The notes under the pieces were generated by a model, which made no database searches, had not been told where the DNA came from, and saw only the letters and a program-made list of their open reading frames with translations. From assembly GCF_022631375.1 (NCBI RefSeq), contig NZ_JALBGC010000003.1:124001-188000 (forward strand): a stretch of DNA of 64,000 nucleotides, read 5' to 3'. This DNA is from Hymenobacter cyanobacteriorum. GTDB lineage: Bacteria; Bacteroidota; Bacteroidia; Cytophagales; Hymenobacteraceae. Shown in pieces: positions 59,199-64,000 of this stretch; position 1 is the stretch's first letter, and each line of letters begins with the position of its first letter. Both the position numbers and the translations under genes were made by a program.

Positions 59199-59916
59199 CC
59201 CCAAACCCTTCCATCGTGAACCGCACCGCGCTGCGCGTAACGGGCAAAACCGCCGCCGCCGGTATGCGCTCCCAGCGGCCATCGGCGGCAAAGAGCAGCA
59301 CGTCATCGGCCGCGGTTTGCAGCTTCTGGCGCAGCAGCGGGGCCAGCAGAGGAGCCTCAAAATCGAAGCCGGCCGGTAGCAGCAGGCCCGCGCGCCACCA
59401 CAGCTCCTGGCCCGGCAGCGGGGGCAACGGCACGCCCAACAGCAGCACCCGGCCATCGGCCGCCACCGCAAAGCGCAGGGCGCGCAGGCGAATTTCCGGC
59501 GCCGTTTCGGCATAAGCATGCCAGGTGGCCAGGTCGGTGAGCAGGCCCGCGCCCGCCTCAGCCCGCGCCGACGCACCTAGCCGCACCCGATAAGCCGGCG
59601 CGCCCTGAGCGGGCAAAGCGGCCGTGGGAAGCTCCAGCGGCACAAAGGCCCGAATTGGCTGCCAACTCAGTCCGGCCGGCAGCCGGGCGGTGGGCGTGCG
59701 CTGCCCGCCGGCAAACAGCCGGACCTCGCTATCAACCGCATAGGCGGCCACGGCGGGCAGGCCGCGCACGGGCAGCGGCAGCTCGGCGGTGGCGGGCAGG
59801 CCGCGCAGCCAGAGCTGGCCGGCGGCCTCGGCCACTTGCAGGCCCGGCAGGTGACGCACGCGGCCCAGGGCTTCGCGGTCGGCCGCCGCCAGCACGAGGA
59901 TGCGCTCGGTCATCAT
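59191..59916 (-). CDS. Small unknown protein of the ternary system (bpX5-like)
   Basis: 241 residues starting at ATG 59916, which overlaps the MoxR gene's stop by 4 bp (ATGA); ATG 59913 is equally possible. The N-terminus reads MTERILVLAAADREALGRVR, then a beta-rich stretch (LWLRGLPATAELPLPVRGLP, VRLFAGGQRTPTARLPAGLS) and LLGVPLPPLPGQELWWRAGL. No enzyme motif or signal peptide is visible. I place it as the bpX5-type partner by gene order and protein pattern; that is inference. Confidence 0.65.
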   Translation of the reverse strand: MMTERILVLAAADREALGRVRHLPGLQVAEAAGQLWLRGLPATAELPLPVRGLPAVAAYAVDSEVRLFAGGQRTPTARLPAGLSWQPIRAFVPLELPTAALPAQGAPAYRVRLGASARAEAGAGLLTDLATWHAYAETAPEIRLRALRFAVAADGRVLLLGVPLPPLPGQELWWRAGLLLPAGFDFEAPLLAPLLRQKLQTAADDVLLFAADGRWERIPAAAVLPVTRSAVRFTMEGFGDE

Positions 59917-61061
59917 GCCTGCAACACTTTCTGCCAAAGCGCATCCAGGGGCTGCTGCACGTAGGCGCGCTGCTCGTCGTTGGCCAGCCATTGGGCGCGG
60001 CCGTGCAGGTAGCGCAGCTGGTCTTTGATGGTGGTGCGCTCGGCGGGCGAGGTGGCGGGCAGTTCCCACTGGCCAGCCAGGGTTTCGATTTCGCGCAGCA
60101 GGGCCTCGGCATCGGGGGCATCGTGGCCGGCGGCCCGGGGGTGCTGGGCCGGCGCGGTGTCGGCGTGCACCACAGCGTCCACGATGCTGCCCACTACTTC
60201 GCGCTGCTCGTCGGTGTCCCAGATGTAGCGCAGCACCCACATGTCGGAGGCGATGGCCGTGGTGCGCTGGCACAGCAGGGCGCTGGCCGCCAGCAGCCGC
60301 TGCAGCTTCACGGCGCGGCGGTCCGACACGGCCAGGCCGGCCAGCCGCAGCTTGCGCACGAGGTCGGTGTAGAGCGGGCGCACGGGGCGCAGGTCTACCA
60401 GCGGCAGGGCGGCCTGCAGGCGTAGCACCGCTTCGGCCGAAATGGTGGGTGCGTCGGCCGCGTTGGTGCGCTCCAGCGCCCAGCCGGCTTCCAGCACATC
60501 GGCCAAGGCCTCGGGGGCCACGTAGTCGCAGTGCACACGCACCAGAAAACGGTCGAACAGGGCCTGCAGGGCGTCGTCTTCGGGCAAATGGTTGCTGGCC
60601 CCCACCATCAGCAGGGCGGGCAGGGCGCGGGTTTCGCGGCCCCGCCGGAACACCCGCTCGTTCAGCACCATCAGCAGGCTGTTGAGAATGGCGCTGTTGG
60701 CGTTCAGCAGCTCATCCAGAAATACCAAGTGGGCTTCGGGCAGCATCCCGGCGGTGTTGGTCACGAGGTCGCCCTCGCGCAGTCGCCGGATGTCGAACGG
60801 CCCGAACAGCTCGTTGGGTTCGGTGAAGCGCGTGAGCAGGTATTCGAAGGTGTTGCCCTGCAGCCGCTGGGCCAGGGCGCGCACCAGCGCACTTTTAGCC
60901 GTGCCGGGTGGCCCCAGCAGGAACAGGTTTTCGCGCCCTACCAAACACAGGCACATCAAATCGATGATGTCGTCCTTGCCCACAAAAGTGGCTTTGAGGT
61001 GCGCGGCCACGCGGTTGAGCTGCTCGACCAGCAGCCATTCTTCGGTCAGTAGGTTTTCCAT
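59913..61061 (-). CDS. MoxR-family AAA+ ATPase
   Basis: 382 residues: Walker A LGPPGTAKSALVRAL (GPPGTAKS at 50-57), LTRFTEPNELFGPFDIRRL, Walker B HLVFLDELLNANSAILNSLL (about 111-130), sensor 1 GASNHLPEDD (N157) and arginine finger FDRF (R171). A lid domain with alpha-helices follows (about 230-330). MoxR/RavA ATPases use ATP to remodel vWA-bound targets. The ATG is immediately after the upstream gene's TAA (no spacer) and the end overlaps the next gene by 4 bp. Confidence 0.9.
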   Translation of the reverse strand: MENLLTEEWLLVEQLNRVAAHLKATFVGKDDIIDLMCLCLVGRENLFLLGPPGTAKSALVRALAQRLQGNTFEYLLTRFTEPNELFGPFDIRRLREGDLVTNTAGMLPEAHLVFLDELLNANSAILNSLLMVLNERVFRRGRETRALPALLMVGASNHLPEDDALQALFDRFLVRVHCDYVAPEALADVLEAGWALERTNAADAPTISAEAVLRLQAALPLVDLRPVRPLYTDLVRKLRLAGLAVSDRRAVKLQRLLAASALLCQRTTAIASDMWVLRYIWDTDEQREVVGSIVDAVVHADTAPAQHPRAAGHDAPDAEALLREIETLAGQWELPATSPAERTTIKDQLRYLHGRAQWLANDEQRAYVQQPLDALWQKVLQA

Positions 61062-61700
61062 TTAAGCGGGTAGTGAAAAGGCAGCGAAATCGGGCCACAA
61101 GGTAGCGGCGTATTGGCCCAATGCCGCGTGTACCAGCGGGGCCAGGTGCGTCTGCGCAGCCCGCACCTGGTCCTGCGTCCGGATGATGCGGTCGATGTAT
61201 TCCTGCTGCAGCGCCGAATGCGCCAGGATGCGCGCTTCCGCTTCGGTTGCACCGGCCGCGCCTTCTTCAGCGCCCACAAACGAAAAAGGCCACTGCCCGG
61301 CCGTGGCGCGCAGGCGGCCCACCAGCGCATCGCCGGGGGCCAGGCCTTTGGCCAGCCGCAGCAAATCGGGCAGGTAACGCAAGGTTAGGTCAGCCGAATA
61401 GATGGCGGCCGGGGTGATTTCGCCCGTGAAATCGGCTAGCTGCGTTTGCACCACGGTTTCATCCAGCTCGCGCACCAGCGCCAGCTGCACGGTGTGGTAG
61501 AGGTAGGCCGCCGCCCAGCTCGCTGCCGGCGCATCAAAAGCCGGAGCCGGACCGGGCAATTCGCGCACATCGTCGGCGTAGTAGGCGCGCAGCAACTCTT
61601 CGGCAGCCAGTAGGTCGGCCGGCTCGAAAGGCACCGGGCGGGCCGTTAGGGTAACGGCACCAGTCGTCAGCAAATGGTGGAGGAAACCGGTCAGAAGCAT
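61062..61700 (-). CDS. Helical protein, first gene of the ternary-system operon (bpX4-like)
   Basis: 212 residues, mostly alpha-helical: LTGFLHHLLTTGAVTLTARP (1-22), EPADLLAAEELLRAYYADDV (about 26-45), LTLRYLPDLLRLAKGLAPGD, ALQQEYIDRIIRTQDQVRAA. No catalytic or membrane motif. Position before the MoxR ATPase and its size match what I recall as the bpX4 domain of these systems; weak by sequence alone. ATG 61700 follows a perfect -7 box by about 60 nt. Confidence 0.62.
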   Translation of the reverse strand: MLLTGFLHHLLTTGAVTLTARPVPFEPADLLAAEELLRAYYADDVRELPGPAPAFDAPAASWAAAYLYHTVQLALVRELDETVVQTQLADFTGEITPAAIYSADLTLRYLPDLLRLAKGLAPGDALVGRLRATAGQWPFSFVGAEEGAAGATEAEARILAHSALQQEYIDRIIRTQDQVRAAQTHLAPLVHAALGQYAATLWPDFAAFSLPA

Positions 61701-61763
61701 GGGTAGAATGCAGCTAGCCGCGGCCCGCTCCTTGGCGGCTCAGCCACGGCGAATGGCTCGGCA

Positions 61764-61771
61764 CAAAGCTA
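61764..61771 (-). promoter_or_regulatory. -7 box TAGCTTTG for the MoxR-vWA-propeller operon
   Basis: Exact TAnnTTTG on the minus strand, with a TTC 19 nt upstream as a weak -33 element. Leader about 55-60 nt to the ATG at 61700. Confidence 0.55.
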
Positions 61772-61879
61772 CGGTAGTGGCTGGCTGTCCGAAACCAGCC
61801 GCACGCCCGTTTGCCAACGCAGGGCAAAGGGCTCCATCATCGCGCATTATTACTGCGGGAATGAGCTTGGCAGCAAAAC

Positions 61880-61914
61880 AAAAAGGCCGTTTGCGAATTG
61901 CAAACGGCCTTTTT
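61880..61914. terminator. Orphan bidirectional terminator-like hairpin
   Basis: Perfect 15-bp stem AAAAAGGCCGTTTGC / GCAAACGGCCTTTTT with a GAATT loop and A and T runs on either side. No gene on either strand ends near it, so it may insulate the operon from the integrated element or be a remnant of an inserted-into gene. Confidence 0.7.
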
Positions 61915-62028
61915 TCTAGGTAGCGGGGACTGGATTGCGGCCTATGTTTGAGCCCTTATACTAGCCAGACTAAAAAAGGCCCTTTCTAGCCTGCAAACCG
62001 CTTTCGCAATGTGCAGTTGTCGGGATTA

Positions 62029-62095
62029 GTCGGGGTACGCACTGTTTAAATCGCAGCGTGTGTACCCCCACGTGTACCCTTGTCGGGGTACACAC
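62029..62095. repeat. GTGTACCCC inverted/direct repeats upstream of the integrase
   Basis: Direct repeat GTCGGGGTACGCAC (62029-62042) and GTCGGGGTACACAC (62082-62095), with 13 of 14 bases identical. Also an 11-bp inverted pair GTGTGTACCCC (62058-62068) and GGGGTACACAC (62085-62095), plus CGTGTACCC at 62071-62079. They could be the integrase attachment arms or an operator for integrase expression. Confidence 0.55.
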
Positions 62096-62097
62096 CC

Positions 62098-62105
62098 TAT
62101 CTTTA
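62098..62105 (+). promoter_or_regulatory. Putative -7 box TATCTTTA for the integrase gene
   Basis: One mismatch from TAnnTTTG, 24 bp before the ATG at 62130 and abutting the palindromic repeats, which would overlap the -33 region. Confidence 0.45.
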
Positions 62106-62129
62106 GCATGGCAACTACACACTCATTTT

Positions 62130-63431
62130 ATGGCGACGGTATCCTTTCACTTGAAGGAGCCGGGGGCAGACCGCCCCACGGCAATTTACGCCCTGCTCAC
62201 CATTGACCGGCGCAACCGGGTCAAGGTGTACACCGGGCAGAGCATTCACCCCAGCAAGTGGCTCAAAGCTGACCAGCGAGCCCAGGTGCGCGGTCGGGGC
62301 AATGAATTGAACGGGCACCTCAACGACGCGCTGGCCGGCATCAGCGAGCGGCTACTGCTCGCCTATTCGGAGCACCTGGCGGCCGGCACCGTGCCGACTG
62401 CGGCCGCGCTGCGCGAGGCGGCCGCTCCGGAGCGCCTCGCAGAACCGGCGGCCGCCAAAGTGCCGGCGGGTGGGGTATTCTGGCAGCACTACGACGAGTG
62501 GGTGGCCTACACCCGGGCCGCCGGCACCGTGCGCACGGCCCAGGCCCACGCCACCGCCGGCCGCCACCTGCGCGAGTTTTCGGAGGCCAACGGGTACGCC
62601 ATCGATTTCGAGACGCTGACGCCCACCGTGGGCGACCGCTGGGCCGCCTACCTGCTGAACGTGGCCAAGCTCACCGACAACACCATCAACAAGCACCTGG
62701 GCCGGCTCAAAGCCTTCATGAAGTGGGCGGCCAAGCGAGGCTACACGGAGAGTACCGCCCTCGACCGTGTGAGCTGGGCCCGACGTGAGCCCGACGTGAT
62801 GGCGCTGAGCGCGGCTGAGCTGGCCGCACTGGAGGAGCTGCAGCTGGTCGCCGGCAGCCGGTTGGAGAAAGCCCGCGCCTGGTTCCTGCTGGCCTGCTAC
62901 ACAGGCCTTCGGTATTCTGACCTAGTGAGCATCCGGCCCCAGCACCTGCGGCCCGCCACGGCCACGCTGCCGGCCCACCTGCGGCTCACGGCCCAGAAGA
63001 CGCGCGCGGTGGTGAACGTGCCGCTGAGTGCCCGCGCCCTGGGCATCGTCGAGCGGCTGCTGACCGGCGAGCTGGCCACGCACAAAAGCCAACCCATCAC
63101 CAACCCTGTCCTGAACCGCTTCCTGAAGGAGCTCGGGCAGCTGGCCGGCATCGACAGCCCCGTCGAGGTGATTCGCTACCGCGGCGGGGTGGCCGACGTG
63201 GCCACGGCGCCCAAGTACGAAAAGCTAACGGTGCACACGGCTCGCCGCACGTTCGTCACGCTGAACCTGGGCAAGGGCATGAGCGCCGAGTTCGTGATGA
63301 AGCTCACCGGGCACACTTCCTACAAGTCGTTTCAGCGCTACGTCAACCTGACGCCCCAGCGCGTGGCCGAGGAGTTCGCGCGGTTTCACGAAATGCCTGC
63401 CAATGACGGTGATTCCTCTGCCTCAAGCTAA
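62130..63431 (+). CDS. Tyrosine recombinase / integrase (phage-integrase SAM-like)
   Basis: 433 residues of the Bacteroidota integrase type. An N-terminal Arm DNA-binding-like segment (ATVSFHLKEPGADRPTAIYA) is followed by a SAM-like domain (about 130-230, WQHYDEWVAYTRAAGTVRTA) and the catalytic domain. Candidate catalytic residues: R261 in TGLRYSDLV, H369 and R372 in HTARRTF, H395 in LTGHTSYKSF, Y404 nucleophile. It drives site-specific integration and excision. The GTG at 62058 would extend the N-terminus into the repeat region, so ATG 62130 is preferred. Confidence 0.9.
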   Translation: MATVSFHLKEPGADRPTAIYALLTIDRRNRVKVYTGQSIHPSKWLKADQRAQVRGRGNELNGHLNDALAGISERLLLAYSEHLAAGTVPTAAALREAAAPERLAEPAAAKVPAGGVFWQHYDEWVAYTRAAGTVRTAQAHATAGRHLREFSEANGYAIDFETLTPTVGDRWAAYLLNVAKLTDNTINKHLGRLKAFMKWAAKRGYTESTALDRVSWARREPDVMALSAAELAALEELQLVAGSRLEKARAWFLLACYTGLRYSDLVSIRPQHLRPATATLPAHLRLTAQKTRAVVNVPLSARALGIVERLLTGELATHKSQPITNPVLNRFLKELGQLAGIDSPVEVIRYRGGVADVATAPKYEKLTVHTARRTFVTLNLGKGMSAEFVMKLTGHTSYKSFQRYVNLTPQRVAEEFARFHEMPANDGDSSASS

Positions 63432-63442
63432 TTCAATCTATC

Positions 63443-64000
63443 ATGTTAAACATCCCAGTTGTAACAGATTTCATTGATAAATTATGGAAGATTGAGAACG
63501 TCTTTCCAGAAAGCAGCATTCATTTGCTGAGACTGTATCACAAAGCAAGAGAGGCTAAAAGCGATTTAGAAAATTCTATTCAGCAGATGCTTATGGGTCT
63601 GCCACGAGAAAATCAAATTCAGATTTTAAATCATGTATTACAACAATTGGACCCCTCTTCTACCCACTTTAATACGTGCGAATGGTGGATAAAGGAATGT
63701 ATTCGTGGCAAACCTAAGAGTTGCTGGCTTGGCGAATTGGGAGAAGTTGGGCAATTTATTGGAGTAGATAGAGACGCAATTTCGGAGATGACATTCAACG
63801 TCGCACGCGGAATTGCAACAAGATTAGACTCTGAAAGTGAAACGATAAAAAGTTGGGGCGAAGCATATTCAGTTGTAAAAAGCATGCGTGGCTTTATCTC
63901 GAAAGACTTAGATGCCATTATAAAAGAATACGTTGAAAATGGAGACGCTTTCCCATTTGACGACCAGCCTTTTAATAATGACACTGTTGCCGCTCGTGCC
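63443..64000 (+). CDS. AT-rich cargo gene, 3' truncated by the window edge
   Basis: A plus-strand frame opens at ATG 63443, 11 bp after the integrase stop, and runs without a stop to the window end (at least 186 residues, MLNIPVVTDFIDKLWKIENV...). Base composition is strikingly AT-rich, with Ile/Lys/Asn codons ending in A or T, while the host genes use GC-ending codons; this is direct evidence of recent transfer. The visible part is hydrophilic and mostly helical (LLRLYHKAREAKSDLENSIQ, CEWWIKECIRGKPKSCWLGE, DAISEMTFNVARGIATRLDS). I do not recognise the family. Placed just behind an integrase it is probably element cargo, possibly defence-related, but that is a guess. The minus-strand frame overlapping it is a shadow. 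Confidence 0.72.
   Translation, partial: MLNIPVVTDFIDKLWKIENVFPESSIHLLRLYHKAREAKSDLENSIQQMLMGLPRENQIQILNHVLQQLDPSSTHFNTCEWWIKECIRGKPKSCWLGELGEVGQFIGVDRDAISEMTFNVARGIATRLDSESETIKSWGEAYSVVKSMRGFISKDLDAIIKEYVENGDAFPFDDQPFNNDTVAARA

Larger units (their letters stand above)
61701..62129. other. Intergenic region between the ternary-system operon and the integrase
   Basis: 429 bp without a gene. Left part: the minus-strand promoter of the operon. Middle: a strong hairpin at 61880-61914 not placed after any visible gene. Right part: inverted and direct GTGTACCCC-type repeats (62029-62095) next to the integrase promoter. The integrated element's left end probably lies in here. Confidence 0.5.

Noticed and set aside
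63631..63984. 117-residue minus-strand frame in the AT-rich end region
   Set aside because: The plus-strand frame from 63443 is longer, open to the window edge and follows the integrase closely; the minus frame is its complement.
1..64000. tRNA or rRNA genes
   Set aside because: I saw no cloverleaf with a T-arm consensus or rRNA signature, though a dedicated scan was not possible.

Overview
The window is a GC-rich chromosomal segment from a Bacteroidota bacterium of the Cytophagales, most like Hymenobacter. The evidence is a type IX secretion (T9SS) C-terminal sorting domain, a PorE-like OmpA protein, a GWxTD protein, a GT117/DUF2723 protein, a SusC-like plug, and promoters of the Bacteroidota -7 type TAnnTTTG. 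Starts often lack Shine-Dalgarno sequences. Most of the window reads as ordinary chromosome; only the right end looks mobile.

Layout. 1-4.4 kb: end of a DUF2723 gene, a frameshifted DUF6252-like lipoprotein, a GWxTD gene overlapping rlmB. 4.5-9.4 kb: sugar-nucleotide genes (KpsF/GutQ isomerase, mannose-1-phosphate guanylyltransferase) and recQ. 9.6-13.6 kb: TPR protein, PorE-like OmpA protein, EamA membrane protein. 13.6-18 kb: iron-uptake module (TonB receptor behind two palindromic operators, then a PepSY membrane protein). 18-22.2 kb: bacilliredoxin, GH43, M28 peptidase, DUF3850. 22.3-28.4 kb: quaternary-amine ABC importer whose permease is fused to a rearranged binding domain, acetyltransferase, M20 amidohydrolase, and a secreted protein with three copies of an unrecognised repeat. 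28.6-34.6 kb: T9SS propeller protein, lipoprotein, M1 aminopeptidase. 34.6-40.7 kb: 5-oxoprolinase cluster pxpB-pxpC-pxpA with a YcsG-like transporter, a one-repeat paralogue of the three-repeat protein, and an NCS1 permease. 40.8-47.3 kb: unknown genes, a short UvrA paralogue, an alpha/beta hydrolase. 47.6-53.7 kb: a 2020-residue alpha-2-macroglobulin-like protein with a thioester-type CNEQ motif and an embedded SusC-like plug.

53.8-61.7 kb holds the most interesting system: a tightly packed five-gene minus-strand operon (small helical protein, MoxR-type AAA+ ATPase, unknown protein, vWA plus beta-propeller protein, membrane-anchored solenoid/propeller protein). It matches the MoxR-vWA-beta-propeller (bpX) ternary systems proposed to act in biological conflict. 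Next to it, at 62.1-64 kb, are a tyrosine recombinase and the start of a strikingly AT-rich gene cut by the window edge, so an integrated element probably begins here.

Intergenic regions carry a family of long palindromes (about 26-126 bp) with cores GAGCGCAGCGAAG and ACCTTATCA or GCATCT, usually between genes.
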